DNA of 64,000 nt, from the NCBI GenBank assembly GCA_018334015.1, contig JAGXTI010000029.1, positions 61,361 through 125,360 on the forward strand, in the 5' to 3' direction. A program made the position numbers and the translations under genes. The DNA comes from Silanimonas sp. (GTDB lineage: Bacteria; Pseudomonadota; Gammaproteobacteria; Xanthomonadales; Xanthomonadaceae). Each line of letters starts with the position of its first letter. Position 1 is the stretch's first letter. The notes under the pieces were generated by a model. That model was not told the origin of the DNA. It made no database searches and saw only the letters and a list, made by a program, of their open reading frames with translations. Positions 9,082-19,530 of this stretch are shown one piece after another.

Positions 9082-11232
9082 TCAGCGCACCGGCATACCG
9101 GGCAGGGCGCCTGGGTCGGCGTCGAGCAGGGCCAGCGCACCGCCATCGAAGCCGGCCGAGAGGATCATCCCCTCGCTCATCCCGAAGCGCATCTTGCGCG
9201 GGGCGAGGTTGGCGATGAACACGACGCTCCGGCCCACGAGCTTCTCCGGCTCGCCGTAGCTGGCGCGGATGCCCGAGAAGATCTGCCGCTCGCCGAGCTC
9301 GCCGGCGTCGAGTTTGAAGCGCAGCAGCTTGTCGGAGCCTTCGACGAACCCACATTCCAGCACCCGGCCGATGCGCAGGTCGAGCTTGGCGAAGTCCTCG
9401 ATGCCGATGAAGGCAGGGGCGTCGTCGGCAGCGGGCTTGGCCGGTTCGGCTTTTGGCGCGGCGGGCTTCGCGGCCTTCTCGACGCTGGTGGGCGCCGCCG
9501 TTGCAGCAGCGGCTTTCGCGGCTTCGGCAGCAGCGGCGAGGGAATCCTTGGAGGCGTCGATCATGGTGTCGATCTGCTTGGGTTCGATGCGGGTGAGCAG
9601 GGGCTCGTAGGGGCGGATGGCGCGGCCGAGCAGGGGCGTTGCGGCGTCGGCCCATCCTTCGATCGGTGCGTCGAGGAAGGCCTCGGCGCGCGCGCACAGC
9701 GCCGGCAGGATGGGCTTCAGGCCGATCGCCAGCAGTCGGAACAGGTTGAGGCCCTGCGTGCAGACGCGCTGCAGATCGGCATCACCCCCCTCGGCCTTGG
9801 CGATCACCCAGGGCTTCTTCTCGTCGACGTAGCGGTTGGCTTCGTCGGCCAGCGCCATCACCCCGCGCACGGCGGCGGCGGCATCGTCGTCGAGGTAGTG
9901 GCCGCGCACTGCATCGAGCGCCTCGACGAAACGCGCGACCATCGCGGGGTCATCGAGCTCGGCGGCGAGCTGGCCGCCGAAGCGCTTCTCGATGAAGCCG
10001 GCGCAGCGGCTGGCGATGTTGACGAACTTGCCGACGAGGTCGGCGTTCACTCGCGCCATGAAGTCGGCCAGGTTGAGGTCGAGGTCGGTGACGCCGCCCG
10101 AGCTCTTCAGCGCGTAGTAGTAGCGCAGCGCTTCCGGCGGCAGGCCGGCCTCGAGGTAGGTGCGGGCCTGGATGAAGGTGCCGCGCGACTTGCTCATCTT
10201 CTCGCCGTTCACCGTCAGGTAGCCGTTGACGTGCAGACGCGTCGGCGTGCGGTGGCCGGAGCCGTGCAGCACCGCCGGCCAGAACAGGCCGTGGAAGTTG
10301 ACGATGTCCTTGCCGAGGAAGTGGTGCAGCTCGGTTTCGCCCTTCGCGTTGCGCGCAGCGTCGAGGAAGGCGCCGAAGTCCAAGCCTTTCGCCTCGCACA
10401 GGGCCTTGAAGCTCGACAGGTAGCCGATGGGCGCATCCAGCCAGACGTAGAAGTACTTGCCCGGCGCGCCGGGGATCTCGAAGCCGAAGTAGGGCGCGTC
10501 GCGTGAGATGTCCCAGGCGCGCAGGCCGGACTCGACCCACTCCATCAGCTTGGCGCGCACGCCCGGGTGGGCCACGTCGCCGGCCAGCCACTCGCGCAGG
10601 AAGGCCTCGAAGTGGCCCAGCTCGAAGAAATGGTGCTCGCTCATCCGCAGCTCCGGCGTGGCACCGGAGACCACCGAGCGCGGGTTCTTCAGCTCGGTGG
10701 GCGCGTAGGTGGCGCCGCAGGCCTCGCAGTTGTCGCCGTACTGCTCGGTCGCGCCGCAGTTCGGGCACTCGCCCTTGATGTAGCGGTCGGGCAGGAACAT
10801 GTTCCGCACCGGATCGAACAGTTGCTGGATCGGCCGGATGCCGATGTGGCCGTTCGCCTTCAGCGAGGCATGGATCGCTTCGGTCAGCGCGCGATTGCCG
10901 ATGCTGTGGGTCGAGTCGTAGTGGTCGAAGCCGACGCCGAAGTCGGCAAAGTCGCGCTCGTGGCGGGCCTGCACGCCGGCGATGAAAGCCTCGGGCGTGG
11001 TACCGGCCTTCTCGGCCGCCAGCATGATCGGCGTGCCGTGGGTGTCGTCGGCGCAGACGAAGTGCGTGGCACCGCCGGCCATCCGCCGCGTGCGCACCCA
11101 GATGTCGGCTTGGATGTAGCCGACCAGGTGCCCGAGGTGGATCTCGCCGTTGGCGTAGGGCAGGGCGGTGGTGACAAGGGCGGGCGCTGGGCGCGCCGCG
11201 GGCGGAAGGGAAGCGGGCGTGGTCATCGGCAT
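9082..11232 (-). CDS. metG: Methionyl-tRNA synthetase
   Basis: 716 residues. Class I synthetase charging tRNA-Met. It has the HLGH signature at about 32-35, a zinc-knuckle region ([19 protein letters not shown]), KMSKS at about 345-349, and a C-terminal EMAP-like tRNA-binding domain ([17 protein letters not shown] ... SEGMILSAG) joined by an Ala/Lys/Pro-rich linker. Size matches the long gammaproteobacterial form. Two ATGs lie six bases apart (11232, 11226); neither has a clear ribosome site, and the upstream one is given. Confidence 0.96.
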   Translation of the reverse strand: MPMTTPASLPPAARPAPALVTTALPYANGEIHLGHLVGYIQADIWVRTRRMAGGATHFVCADDTHGTPIMLAAEKAGTTPEAFIAGVQARHERDFADFGVGFDHYDSTHSIGNRALTEAIHASLKANGHIGIRPIQQLFDPVRNMFLPDRYIKGECPNCGATEQYGDNCEACGATYAPTELKNPRSVVSGATPELRMSEHHFFELGHFEAFLREWLAGDVAHPGVRAKLMEWVESGLRAWDISRDAPYFGFEIPGAPGKYFYVWLDAPIGYLSSFKALCEAKGLDFGAFLDAARNAKGETELHHFLGKDIVNFHGLFWPAVLHGSGHRTPTRLHVNGYLTVNGEKMSKSRGTFIQARTYLEAGLPPEALRYYYALKSSGGVTDLDLNLADFMARVNADLVGKFVNIASRCAGFIEKRFGGQLAAELDDPAMVARFVEALDAVRGHYLDDDAAAAVRGVMALADEANRYVDEKKPWVIAKAEGGDADLQRVCTQGLNLFRLLAIGLKPILPALCARAEAFLDAPIEGWADAATPLLGRAIRPYEPLLTRIEPKQIDTMIDASKDSLAAAAEAAKAAAATAAPTSVEKAAKPAAPKAEPAKPAADDAPAFIGIEDFAKLDLRIGRVLECGFVEGSDKLLRFKLDAGELGERQIFSGIRASYGEPEKLVGRSVVFIANLAPRKMRFGMSEGMILSAGFDGGALALLDADPGALPGMPVR

Positions 11233-11310
11233 CGCGGCAAAGGCAGGCCGTGATTATCGCAGATGGCGACGGTTCACCGGTTGCGGCCGCCGACTGGATC
11301 GTCGGAAAGA

Positions 11311-11337
11311 CGAAGCCCGGCACGGGGCCGGGCTTCG
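11311..11337 (-). terminator. Rho-independent terminator downstream of the TonB receptor gene
   Basis: Perfect 11-bp inverted repeat CGAAGCCCGGC/GCCGGGCTTCG around a 5-base loop. On the minus strand it is followed by GTCTTTCC, a short T-rich tail. It lies 25 bp after the receptor stop codon and before metG. Confidence 0.75.
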
Positions 11338-11361
11338 CTTGCAGTGCTGCTGCTTCTGGCG

Positions 11362-14300
11362 TCAGAAGCGGTAGATCGCCGAGAGGGTATAGCGCCGACC
11401 CAGCGTGTCGTAGGTGCCGAGGCCCACGAGCGGGAACGGCGGCTCCTCGTCGGTGAGGTTGGTCGCGGCCAGCCGCAGGCGCAGGTCGCCGTCGAGGAAA
11501 TTGACGAAGGCACTGGCGTCGTAGGTGGTCGCACTCTCGAAGGTCATGATGTCCTGCAACTCCGGCGAGATGTCGTTGCCGACGCGCACCGGGCCGGTGT
11601 AGTTGCCCTGCACGCTCACGCCCCAGCGCGGCTGCTCATAGGCGATGCCGAACTGGTACTCACGCAGCGGGGTGCCAATGAGACCGAGGCCGTTGACGTT
11701 GACCACGTTGTTGATCGAGCTGTCCACGCCGACGCGGCGGAAGGCGGTGCCGGTGAAGCTCAGCACGCCACCGAAATCGAGGCCCCAGTCGGCAAGATCC
11801 TGCGCGTAGCTGATCTCGCCGGAAAAGCCGCGGAAGTTGAGATAACCACCGTTGACGAAACCGGTCTGCACGAACTGGATCTGGCCAGCCGCATCACGCT
11901 GGATGCGTGAGCAGAAGGCGTTGCCCTGCAGCGGGTTGTTGCGGTCGAACTCGGTGTTGTCGAAACACCCAGTGGCGATGTCGGCCGTGCCCAGATTGCC
12001 GATGACGTCGCTGATCTCGATCTTGTAGTAGTCCGCCGAAATGCGCAGTCCCTCCACCCAGCGCGGCTGCAGCACGATGCCGTAGGTCCAGCCATCGGAG
12101 GACTCGTTCAGCAGGTTCCTGTCACCCTGGCTGGTGATCGGGATCGAGGCCGTGACCGCGTTGGAGAGGAAGGTGGAACCATCGATGCCCAGGGCCTGGA
12201 ACATGGCGTTGCAGTTGGCCTGGCGGACGGCCGGGCGGGTGCCGCCGGCCTGGTTCGGCGCATGGCAGGGGTCGGGCACGAACGCGAAGGCACTCGACAC
12301 CGGCGTGAACAGTTCGACCAGCGACGGTGCCCGCAGCGAGCGGGTGAAGTTGCCGCGCAGCTCGATGTCCTCGATCGGACGCCACTGCAGGCCGCCGGTG
12401 AAGGCATTGAAGCCGCCGTTCACGGTGTTGTCGACACGGCGGAACCGGCCGGTGAAGTCGAGGCGGTTCAGGCCGGGGATGTTGGCATTGCTGTCGACGA
12501 AGGGCGCGATGAACTCGACGAAGGCTTCCTTGGTGGAGAACGATCCGGTCAGCGGCTGGATGGCCACGCTGCGGCCACGGCCGGCGCGCTGGAAGGCGTC
12601 GGGCTGGAAGTCGGCGCGCTCGATGCGGCGTTCGAAGCCGCCGTTGAAGCTGAACGGGCCGCCCCACATCTCGAACAGCGAGCCGCCGATGTTGGCGTTG
12701 AACACTTCCTGCTCCTGAGCGGCGCGGGCGTGGTTGTTGACGGTGACGTAGTCACGCGCCTCGCGGCTGGGCCGACCCTCGCCGAACAGGTTGAGCGGCA
12801 CGCAGTTGGGGTCGGCCACCGGGCTGAAACCACCCGGCACGATCAGGCCCGGCACCGGCGTGGGCGAGCAGACCACCGCGCCGGCGGCATTGCGGACCAC
12901 ATGCAGGGCATTGGTGAAACGCTGGTTGTCGATCTGACGGCTGAAGAAATCCGCCGAACTGCGGCCCCAGGTGTAGCTGGCTTCCCAGCGGAAATCGCGG
13001 TCACCGACTGCGAGGATGCCGTCAGCACCGAACACCGCGCGACGGATCAGCACCTCGCTGGAGGCATTGTTCTCGACCAGATCGCGGTGCGCGCGGCTGA
13101 TGCGGAAGCTGGTGATGCCATTCGCCGCCAGCACGGCCTGATTCTGCGGCGAAAGCAGAGCGTAATCGTTGCGGAAGGTGATCGGACCCGACAAGCCGCC
13201 GAACAGGTTGGCGTTCCAGTTGTACTGGTCGACCAGTTCCAGCGATTCGGCGTGGTACTCGAAGCCTTCGAAGAACAGGCGGGTGTTGTCGCCGAGATTG
13301 ATCGAGCCCATCAGGTTGATGGTCTGGCGGTCGAGGTCGCTGAGGAGCTGGATGCTCTCCTGCAGGTTCATGCCGTCGCCGCCGTGCGCGCTGCTCGTAC
13401 CGAAGTTGATGCCGGGGTTGAAGGGGATGATGTCGCCGTTCGGGGCGAACTGCAGGTAGGTGGTGCTGGCCGCGCCGAAGCCGCGCAGGCGGCCATCCGG
13501 GAAGTTGAAACCACCGGTGGCCGGCAGCAGCAGGCCGCCGAAGGTCAGCGAGAACAGGCGGCGGTCGCGGATGAGGACGTTGTTGGCGATGCCGTCCGCC
13601 GCGGCCGAGGGCGTGCAGGTCTGGAACGGTGTGTTCGGGTTGACCCGCCCGTCGTTGCCCGGGGTGCGGCCGGGCTGGGTGGTGGTGATGCTGGATCCGC
13701 CGGTGGTGCAGGGGTTTGGCGCGAAGAGGTAGGCATTACGGATGCGCTCACGTTCGGTGCCCAGCACGCCGTCGGACTGGTCGCGGGTGGCGGCAATGGT
13801 GATGTTGCCCAGGTTGTCACCGAAGTTCTGGCCGAAGATCGCCGAGAGGCTGTGGCGCTCGTTGTCGCCGCGGTCGGTGATGCCGTAGGTGCCGGACACT
13901 TCGGCACCTTCGAAGTCACGCCGGGTGATGACGTTGACCACACCGGCGATCGCATCCGAACCGTAGGTCGGCGCGCCGCCGATGGCGATGTTCTCGATCC
14001 GCTCGACCAGTTGCGCCGGGATGGCGTTGAGGTCGACCTGCACGCCGGGGGCGGCCGGACCGAAGATGGTGCCGGGGTTGGAATTGACCACGCGGCGGCC
14101 GTTGATCAGCGCCAGCGTGCGGTTGGTGCCGAGGCCGAAGCGGTTGACGAAGTTGACGCCGACGCCGAAGGTGCTCTGGCCGCCTTCCGGGGTGACGGCG
14201 GTGCCGAAGCCGGGCAGCTCGTTCAGCGCATCGGCGATGTTGGTGATGCCGCGCGCCTCGATCCGCTCGCGGGTGACCACGGTGGCCGGCTCGAGGGTGT

Positions 14301-14496
14301 CGAAACCCGCACGGAAAATGCGCGAGCCGGTGACCTGAACGGCATCCAGCACCTGGGCTTCTTCTTCGGGCTGATCGGTGTCCTCATCAGCTTCGCGTTC
14401 TTGGGCGACGGCCGGAACGGCGAGCATGAGGGCCAAGGCGGTGGCGGTGGCCTGCGCCAATGTGCTGTAGGCGGGCCGTGGGCGGTTGTTTCGCAT
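11362..14496 (-). CDS. TonB-dependent outer-membrane receptor
   Basis: 1044 residues. A signal peptide (ATALALMLAVPAVAQ) precedes an acidic stretch and the plug-type sequence VLDAVQVTGSRI, RERIEARGITNIADALNELPGFG and RNLALINGRR-like motifs (TLALINGRRVV). The large beta-barrel ends in the outer-membrane signature YTLSAIYRF. The extended loops and length fit the large receptors abundant in Xanthomonadales; the substrate cannot be told from sequence. The start at 14496 has a strong ribosome site (GGGGAGA, 7 bases upstream). Transcribed alone, with its own promoter and terminator. Confidence 0.93.
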   Translation of the reverse strand: MRNNRPRPAYSTLAQATATALALMLAVPAVAQEREADEDTDQPEEEAQVLDAVQVTGSRIFRAGFDTLEPATVVTRERIEARGITNIADALNELPGFGTAVTPEGGQSTFGVGVNFVNRFGLGTNRTLALINGRRVVNSNPGTIFGPAAPGVQVDLNAIPAQLVERIENIAIGGAPTYGSDAIAGVVNVITRRDFEGAEVSGTYGITDRGDNERHSLSAIFGQNFGDNLGNITIAATRDQSDGVLGTERERIRNAYLFAPNPCTTGGSSITTTQPGRTPGNDGRVNPNTPFQTCTPSAAADGIANNVLIRDRRLFSLTFGGLLLPATGGFNFPDGRLRGFGAASTTYLQFAPNGDIIPFNPGINFGTSSAHGGDGMNLQESIQLLSDLDRQTINLMGSINLGDNTRLFFEGFEYHAESLELVDQYNWNANLFGGLSGPITFRNDYALLSPQNQAVLAANGITSFRISRAHRDLVENNASSEVLIRRAVFGADGILAVGDRDFRWEASYTWGRSSADFFSRQIDNQRFTNALHVVRNAAGAVVCSPTPVPGLIVPGGFSPVADPNCVPLNLFGEGRPSREARDYVTVNNHARAAQEQEVFNANIGGSLFEMWGGPFSFNGGFERRIERADFQPDAFQRAGRGRSVAIQPLTGSFSTKEAFVEFIAPFVDSNANIPGLNRLDFTGRFRRVDNTVNGGFNAFTGGLQWRPIEDIELRGNFTRSLRAPSLVELFTPVSSAFAFVPDPCHAPNQAGGTRPAVRQANCNAMFQALGIDGSTFLSNAVTASIPITSQGDRNLLNESSDGWTYGIVLQPRWVEGLRISADYYKIEISDVIGNLGTADIATGCFDNTEFDRNNPLQGNAFCSRIQRDAAGQIQFVQTGFVNGGYLNFRGFSGEISYAQDLADWGLDFGGVLSFTGTAFRRVGVDSSINNVVNVNGLGLIGTPLREYQFGIAYEQPRWGVSVQGNYTGPVRVGNDISPELQDIMTFESATTYDASAFVNFLDGDLRLRLAATNLTDEEPPFPLVGLGTYDTLGRRYTLSAIYRF

Positions 14497-14543
14497 GGTG
14501 GAGTCTCCCCTGAGAGAATGGGCGCCATGAGGCGGTGGTGCTC

Positions 14544-14559
14544 GGCCGAATTTTCGGCC
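14544..14559. promoter_or_regulatory. Palindrome in the leader of the TonB receptor gene
   Basis: GGCCGAA-TT-TTCGGCC is a perfect 16-bp palindrome between the proposed -10 box and the start codon of the receptor gene. It could be an operator or a leader hairpin. It does not resemble a Fur box by eye. Confidence 0.4.
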
Positions 14560-14570
14560 TTGGCCGGACC

Positions 14571-14599
14571 TTAACACGAGTGTAACGGGACTGTGTCAA
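14571..14599 (-). promoter_or_regulatory. Sigma-70-type promoter of the TonB receptor gene
   Basis: On the minus strand a perfect -35 TTGACA (14594-14599) is separated by 17 bp from TGTTAA (14571-14576), a moderate -10. The start codon is 75 bp downstream, leaving a leader that contains the palindrome and the ribosome site. Confidence 0.65.
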
Positions 14600-14643
14600 G
14601 TCCGCGTTCCATTTTTTTTCTGAATCCCAGGCACCCCGACACG

Positions 14644-15732
14644 ATGCCCATGCCCGACGAACCTCTGCTCCGCGCCGCCCTTGCCGGCCTGCACGACCCC
14701 CACACCGATGCCCCGCTGGTTGCCGAGTCGGTTCGCGGCCTCGCGGTCGATCAGGGTCGGGTCGTGGCCCACTTGCAACTGCCCTATGCCGCGGCCGGCT
14801 GGCACGAGGAACTGGCGGCTCGCGCCGAGGCCGCCTTGCGCGGCGTGCCGGGCGTGGTCTCGGCCCTCGTGGATGTCGGCCAGCGGGTCTACGCCCACCG
14901 GGTGCAGAACGAGCTGAGCCCGCTGCCGGAGGTGAAAAACCTGATCGCCGTGGCTTCCGGCAAGGGCGGCGTCGGCAAGTCGACCACGGCGGTGAACCTT
15001 GCGCTGGGGCTCGCTGCCGAGGGCGCGCGGGTCGGCCTGCTGGATGCCGACATCCATGGCCCCTCGATCCCGATGATGCTGGGGCTTTCGGGCAAGCCGG
15101 AAAGCCCGGACGGCAAGGCCATCAGCCCGAAGCTGGCGCATGGCCTGCAGGTCATGTCGATCGGCCTGTTCCTTGATGAGGACCAAGCGACCATCTGGCG
15201 CGGGCCGATGACCTCGCAGTACCTGCAGCAGCTGTTCAACACCACGCTCTGGGACGGGCTGGACTACCTGGTTGTCGACCTGCCACCCGGCACCGGCGAC
15301 GTCCAGCTCACCCTGTCGCAGCGCATGCCGGTCTCCGGTGCGGTGATCGTGACCACACCGCAGGACATCGCCCTGCTCGATGCCAAGCGAGCACTGGCCA
15401 TGTTCGGAAAAGTCGGCGTGCCGGTGCTCGGCATCGTCGAGAACATGGCCCTGCACACCTGCACGAACTGCGGTCATGTCGAGCATGTCTTTGGGCAGGG
15501 GGGCGGCCAGGCCATGGCCCTACGCTACGGCTTGCCCCTGTTGGCCTCGTTGCCGCTCGATGGTCGCATCCGCGAACAGGCCGACGCCGGGCTGCCCACC
15601 GTGCTTGCCGAGCCGGGTGGCGCCAACGCGGCGGCCTACCGCTGGATGGCCCGGCGGGTGGCGGCGCAGCTCGCGTTGCAACCGAAGAACCGCCAGATCG
15701 GCTTTCCCGGCATCACGGTCGAGAGCACCTGA
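14644..15732 (+). CDS. apbC: Iron-sulfur cluster carrier protein ApbC/Mrp
   Basis: 362 residues. A short N-terminal MIP18-like domain (about 1-90) precedes the P-loop NTPase with the deviant Walker [26 protein letters not shown], and [11 protein letters not shown]. The CxxC pair in [14 protein letters not shown] is the cluster-binding site of the dimer. The ATG at 14644 gives the standard N-terminus; upstream in-frame sequence falls in the receptor promoter region. Followed by dcd. Confidence 0.93.
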   Translation: MPMPDEPLLRAALAGLHDPHTDAPLVAESVRGLAVDQGRVVAHLQLPYAAAGWHEELAARAEAALRGVPGVVSALVDVGQRVYAHRVQNELSPLPEVKNLIAVASGKGGVGKSTTAVNLALGLAAEGARVGLLDADIHGPSIPMMLGLSGKPESPDGKAISPKLAHGLQVMSIGLFLDEDQATIWRGPMTSQYLQQLFNTTLWDGLDYLVVDLPPGTGDVQLTLSQRMPVSGAVIVTTPQDIALLDAKRALAMFGKVGVPVLGIVENMALHTCTNCGHVEHVFGQGGGQAMALRYGLPLLASLPLDGRIREQADAGLPTVLAEPGGANAAAYRWMARRVAAQLALQPKNRQIGFPGITVEST

Positions 15733-15812
15733 GCCGCTGGCCGCAAGCGGTCGCGGCCCGTCCTGGCCGGTCGCTTGCTACGCTTTCGCCCCCCGAACCC
15801 GCCCAGGCCTGC

Positions 15813-16385
15813 ATGAGCATCAAGAGCGACAAGTGGATCCGTCGGATGTCCGACGTTCCCAACGGCATGATCGAGCCCTTCGCGCCGAGCCAGGTCAAGC
15901 ACGCCGCCGACGGCAGCCGCATCGTCAGCTACGGCACCAGCAGCTACGGCTACGACGTGCGCTGCGCGCGCGAGTTCAAGATCTTCACCAACATCAACTC
16001 GACGATCGTCGATCCCAAGGCCTTCGATCCATCGAGCTTTGTCGATCTCGAATCGGACGTCTGCATCATTCCGCCCAACAGCTTTGCGCTGGCGCGAACG
16101 GTCGAGTACTTCCGCATCCCGCGCGATGTGCTGGTGGTCTGCCTCGGCAAGAGCACTTACGCGCGCTGCGGGATCATCGTCAACGTGACCCCGCTCGAGC
16201 CCGAGTGGGAGGGCCATGTCACGCTGGAGTTCAGCAACACCACCCCGCTGCCGGCCAAGATCTACGCCGGCGAGGGCGTGGCGCAGATGCTGTTCTTCCA
16301 GTCCGACGAGGTCTGTGAGACCAGCTACCGCGATCGCGGCGGCAAGTACCAGGGCCAGACCGGCGTGACCCTGCCGAAGACCTGA
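15813..16385 (+). CDS. dcd: dCTP deaminase
   Basis: 190 residues, the standard size for the trimeric enzyme making dUTP from dCTP for thymidylate synthesis. Family motifs are clear: [11 protein letters not shown] at the start, [44 protein letters not shown] with the catalytic Glu, and the C-terminal lid [12 protein letters not shown]. It stands 80 bp after apbC. Confidence 0.97.
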   Translation: MSIKSDKWIRRMSDVPNGMIEPFAPSQVKHAADGSRIVSYGTSSYGYDVRCAREFKIFTNINSTIVDPKAFDPSSFVDLESDVCIIPPNSFALARTVEYFRIPRDVLVVCLGKSTYARCGIIVNVTPLEPEWEGHVTLEFSNTTPLPAKIYAGEGVAQMLFFQSDEVCETSYRDRGGKYQGQTGVTLPKT

Positions 16386-16393
16386 GGCCGTCC

Positions 16394-16831
16394 TCAGCCG
16401 CTGTGCGGCAGGGCGGTGGTGGGCAGTTCGGCCATCGCTCGGGCCAGGCGCGAGGCAAGCGTGGGCGCTTCGCCGCCATACGGCCGCCGCTGGCCAGCAC
16501 CCCAGACCGGCCCCGGCCAGGCCGCATCGCCTTCGCGACGGCCGACCACGTGCACATGCAAGGGGCGGACGACGTTGCCGAGCGCACCAATATTGAGCTT
16601 GTCGATCGGGGCGAAGTGCTGGCGCAGCAGGTTGCCGGCCTGGTTGATCTCGGCCAGCAGCAGGCGCTGGGAAGCACCGTCGAGGTCGATCCATTCGACG
16701 GCTCCGGCCACGCGCGGCACCAGCACCAGCCAAGGGAAGCGGGCGTCATCGACCAGACGGAGTTGCGACAGTGGGCCGTCGGCGACGAACACCGAATCGG
16801 CTTCGAGGCGGGGATCGAGGCGGAAGCTCAT
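16394..16831 (-). CDS. HIT-superfamily nucleotide-binding protein
   Basis: 145 residues. Matches the proteobacterial HIT-like group containing HVHVVGRREGDAAWPGPVWG. The active-site motif aligns to H-x-H-x-H of HINT with the first His replaced (PLHVHVV), keeping the second, nucleophilic His and the third. Members of the superfamily act as nucleotide hydrolases or transferases; the substrate is unknown here. It overlaps the end of the preceding hydrolase remnant by four bases, suggesting translational coupling. Confidence 0.8.
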   Translation of the reverse strand: MSFRLDPRLEADSVFVADGPLSQLRLVDDARFPWLVLVPRVAGAVEWIDLDGASQRLLLAEINQAGNLLRQHFAPIDKLNIGALGNVVRPLHVHVVGRREGDAAWPGPVWGAGQRRPYGGEAPTLASRLARAMAELPTTALPHSG

Positions 16832-17184
16832 TGCAGGTGCGTAGCGAAGAAAGCCAGGGTCTGGGCCAGTGCGGCCTGTGCCGAGGGCGGGTGGAAGTCG
16901 GCGCGCATCTCGCAGTTGAAGCCGTGGCCGGCCGGCCAGACGGCGAACTGGGCCTCGGGCAGGTGCTGGCGGTGCAGGGCGAGGTGCATAGCCGACCACA
17001 CCGACAGGGCCGGGGCGATGGCGACGAAGCCGGCCTTGGCGAAGCGATCGACCACGCCGCGGATGTGGGCGTTGAGCCCGAAGATTTCCTGCACCACCAG
17101 TGCCCCCTTCGCTGGTCCGGCCGGATCGGCGCGCCAGGCCGAGAGAGGGCCGTTGGGGGTGGACAGCGAGACGGTGTGGCCCAT
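16828..17184 (-). pseudogene. Dienelactone hydrolase remnant with an internal in-frame deletion
   Basis: 118 residues against about 220-240 in the family. The first roughly 70 residues match the N-terminus ([32 protein letters not shown]) and the last roughly 45 match the C-terminus (PEAQFAVWPAGHGFNCEMRADFHP with the catalytic-His region). The middle, holding the nucleophile Cys and the catalytic Asp, is missing; the join is near SVWSAMHLALH. The frame is open throughout, so a truncated protein may be made, but it cannot have the normal catalytic triad. Confidence 0.8.
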
Positions 17185-17273
17185 GGTGCCCTCGGCGGTC
17201 GGGGTGGCGATGGCCGGTATACTGGCGAGCCCCCACCTGCCTGCGCAAGCGGCCCCGCCGCCGGCGCTCCGTC

Positions 17274-18698
17274 ATGCCCGCCAAGACCCTTCCCGCCAAG
17301 GCCCCGCCGATCCGCAGCCCGAAAATCGGCTTCGTCAGCCTGGGCTGCCCCAAGGCCCTGGTCGATTCCGAGCGCATCCTGACCCAGCTCAAGGTCGAGG
17401 GTTACCAGATCGTGCCGAGCTACGACCGGGCCGATGTGGTGGTGGTCAACACCTGCGGCTTCATCGAGTCGGCGGTCAAGGAATCGCTCGATGCCATCGG
17501 TGAGGCCCTGGCCGAGAACGGCAAGGTCATCGTCACCGGCTGCCTCGGCAAGCGCCCCGAAACGATCCGCGAAGCCCACCCCGAGGTGCTGGCGATCACC
17601 GGCCCGCAGGACTACGCCAGCGTCATGGGCGCGGTGCATGCGGCGCTGCCGCCGCGCCACGATCCCTTCACCGATCTGCTGCCCTCGCCGCGCAGACGCA
17701 AAAAAGACGAGGGCATGATCGAGGGCGTCGGCCTCAAGCTGACGCCTCGGCATTACGCCTACCTGAAAATCTCCGAGGGCTGCAACCACCGCTGCAGCTT
17801 CTGCATCATCCCCTCGCTGCGCGGCGATCTCGTGTCGCGCCCGGTCGACGACGTGCTGCGCGAAGCCGAAAAGCTCGTCATGGGCGGGGTCAAGGAGTTG
17901 CTGGTGGTCTCGCAGGACACCAGCGCCTACGGCGTCGATGCCCAGTACGCCGCCCGGCGCTGGCGCGACCGCGACTACGCCACCCGCTTGAGCGGTCTCG
18001 CCCGTGGCCTGGGTGAGCTCGGCGTCTGGACGCGGCTGCACTACGTCTACCCCTACCCGCATGTCGACGAGGTCATCCCGCTGATGGCGGAAGGCAAGCT
18101 CTTGCCCTACCTCGACCTGCCGCTGCAGCACGCCAGCCCGCGCATCCTGAAACTGATGAAGCGCCCGGCCGCGGCCGAGAAGCAGCTCGAACGCATCCTG
18201 CGTTGGCGCACCATCTGCCCGGAGCTGACGATCCGCAGCACCTTCATCGTGGGTTTTCCCGGCGAGACCGAGGCGGACTTCGAGCAGCTGCTGGACTTCA
18301 TCGATGCCGCCGAACTCGACCGTGTCGGTGCTTTCGCCTACTCGCCGGTCGCCGGTGCCCGGGCCAATGAGCTGCCCGACCCGGTGCCGGAGTCGCTCAA
18401 ACAGGAGCGCCTGGCACGTTTCATGGCTTTGCAGGCCGAGATCAGCGCCGAGAAGCTGGCGCGCAAGGTCGGCACGGTGCAGAAGGTGCTGATCGACGCC
18501 ATCGACGGTGAGCTCGCCATCGGCCGGTCGATGGCCGATGCGCCGGAGATCGACGGCACCGTGCAGGTCCAGGACGGCGCGGCGCGGCGCCTGAAGCCCG
18601 GGCAGTTCGCCGATATCGCCATCCTCGGTGCGGACGAACACGACCTCTACGGCCGGCTTGCAACGTCCGGGTCGAAGGCTGCTAATCTGGAGGGGTGA
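17274..18698 (+). CDS. rimO: Ribosomal protein S12 methylthiotransferase RimO
   Basis: 474 residues. A radical-SAM enzyme adding a methylthio group to Asp88 of ribosomal protein S12. The N-terminal cluster domain has Cys in SLGCPK, NTCGFI and TGCLGKR; the radical-SAM CxxxCxxC is CNHRCSFC at about 170-177; the C-terminal TRAM domain starts near [11 protein letters not shown]. The ATG at 17274 gives the usual N-terminus. A -10-like TATACT at 17218-17223 precedes it; no good -35 is seen. Confidence 0.96.
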   Translation: MPAKTLPAKAPPIRSPKIGFVSLGCPKALVDSERILTQLKVEGYQIVPSYDRADVVVVNTCGFIESAVKESLDAIGEALAENGKVIVTGCLGKRPETIREAHPEVLAITGPQDYASVMGAVHAALPPRHDPFTDLLPSPRRRKKDEGMIEGVGLKLTPRHYAYLKISEGCNHRCSFCIIPSLRGDLVSRPVDDVLREAEKLVMGGVKELLVVSQDTSAYGVDAQYAARRWRDRDYATRLSGLARGLGELGVWTRLHYVYPYPHVDEVIPLMAEGKLLPYLDLPLQHASPRILKLMKRPAAAEKQLERILRWRTICPELTIRSTFIVGFPGETEADFEQLLDFIDAAELDRVGAFAYSPVAGARANELPDPVPESLKQERLARFMALQAEISAEKLARKVGTVQKVLIDAIDGELAIGRSMADAPEIDGTVQVQDGAARRLKPGQFADIAILGADEHDLYGRLATSGSKAANLEG

Positions 18699-18718
18699 TC
18701 CTTTCGGAGGGCAGAGCG

Positions 18719-19222
18719 ATGGCACACCCATTCTTGTCCGGCGAGTGGCGCCGCAACCCACTGGCCACCGGCCTGATCGGTCTTGCTTTGGGCCTGCTGC
18801 TGGCCTACGGCATCGGTCTTTGGCAACGCCACGCGGCCTTGGTCGAGCGCGACACGGCGCACCAGACTGCACTTGCTGCGCAGGCCGCCGAGAAGGCCTC
18901 GCTCAACGCCCGGCTTGCGGAACTCGAGACCGCGCTCGCAACGGCCGATGCGCGCATCGCCCTGTTGCGCACCCGACTCGGGGTGCAGCGAGCGCTCACC
19001 GACCTCGACCAGCGCAATTTCGGTACCGCCAACGAGCGTCTCAAAGCTGCCGCCACGGTGCTGCAAGCGGCCGACCCCGCTCTGCTCGGCATCGAGCCGC
19101 CGGTGCTGGCCGGGGTGCGCGAACAGATGATGGCCACCCACCTGGTGGTGGCCAGCGATCTGGAAGCCCAGCGGCTCGGCCTGCTTGAGCTGGCCGCCCG
19201 CCTCGAAGCGCTGGACCCGTGA
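18719..19222 (+). CDS. Membrane-anchored coiled-coil protein of unknown function
   Basis: 167 residues: a short cytoplasmic N-terminus, one transmembrane helix (GLIGLALGLLLAYGIGL), then a long Ala/Leu/Glu-rich helix (about 40-95) predicted to be coiled coil, and a helical C-terminus. No named domain is recognised. The ATG at 18719 is preceded by CGGAGGG at good distance, which decides it over the in-frame ATG-like start at 18695. Probably follows rimO in the same transcript. Confidence 0.7.
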   Translation: MAHPFLSGEWRRNPLATGLIGLALGLLLAYGIGLWQRHAALVERDTAHQTALAAQAAEKASLNARLAELETALATADARIALLRTRLGVQRALTDLDQRNFGTANERLKAAATVLQAADPALLGIEPPVLAGVREQMMATHLVVASDLEAQRLGLLELAARLEALDP

Positions 19223-19263
19223 GGCTCGACCACCTGCCTTCCCTCATGTCGGGTGCTTGAGCC

Positions 19264-19530
19264 GTGGCCGAAGTTCTGGCCGGCATCGCCGGTTTTCTGC
19301 CCTGGTGGGCCTGGCTGCTGGCCGCGCTGGCCTGTCTGGGCGGCTTCACCTTGGCCTGGATGAGCGTGCTCGCGGTCTACACCGCCTACGGCGCCAATTA
19401 CCGGGCGATGAGCCCGCGTCAGCGCCGGCTGGGGCGCTTGGCCTCGCTGCTCACCCTGCTGGCCGTGCCGCTCACCGCCGTGCTGGGGTTTGCGGCCCTG
19501 ATGGCCGCTGTTTGGGGCCTGCTGAGCTGA
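19264..19530 (+). CDS. Small two-helix membrane protein of unknown function
   Basis: 88 residues from a GTG start: two or three hydrophobic segments (FLPWWAWLLAALACLGGFTLAWM and LASLLTLLAVPLTAVLGFAAL) separated by a basic loop (MSPRQRRLGR). No family is recognised. No ATG is available near the N-terminus, so GTG is assumed; the ribosome site is weak. Confidence 0.55.
   Translation: MAEVLAGIAGFLPWWAWLLAALACLGGFTLAWMSVLAVYTAYGANYRAMSPRQRRLGRLASLLTLLAVPLTAVLGFAALMAAVWGLLS

Noticed and set aside
12262-14574. 770-codon open frame on the plus strand opposite the TonB receptor gene
   Set aside because: Antisense shadow of a GC-rich gene; no ribosome site, no domain, and the minus-strand reading is a textbook receptor.
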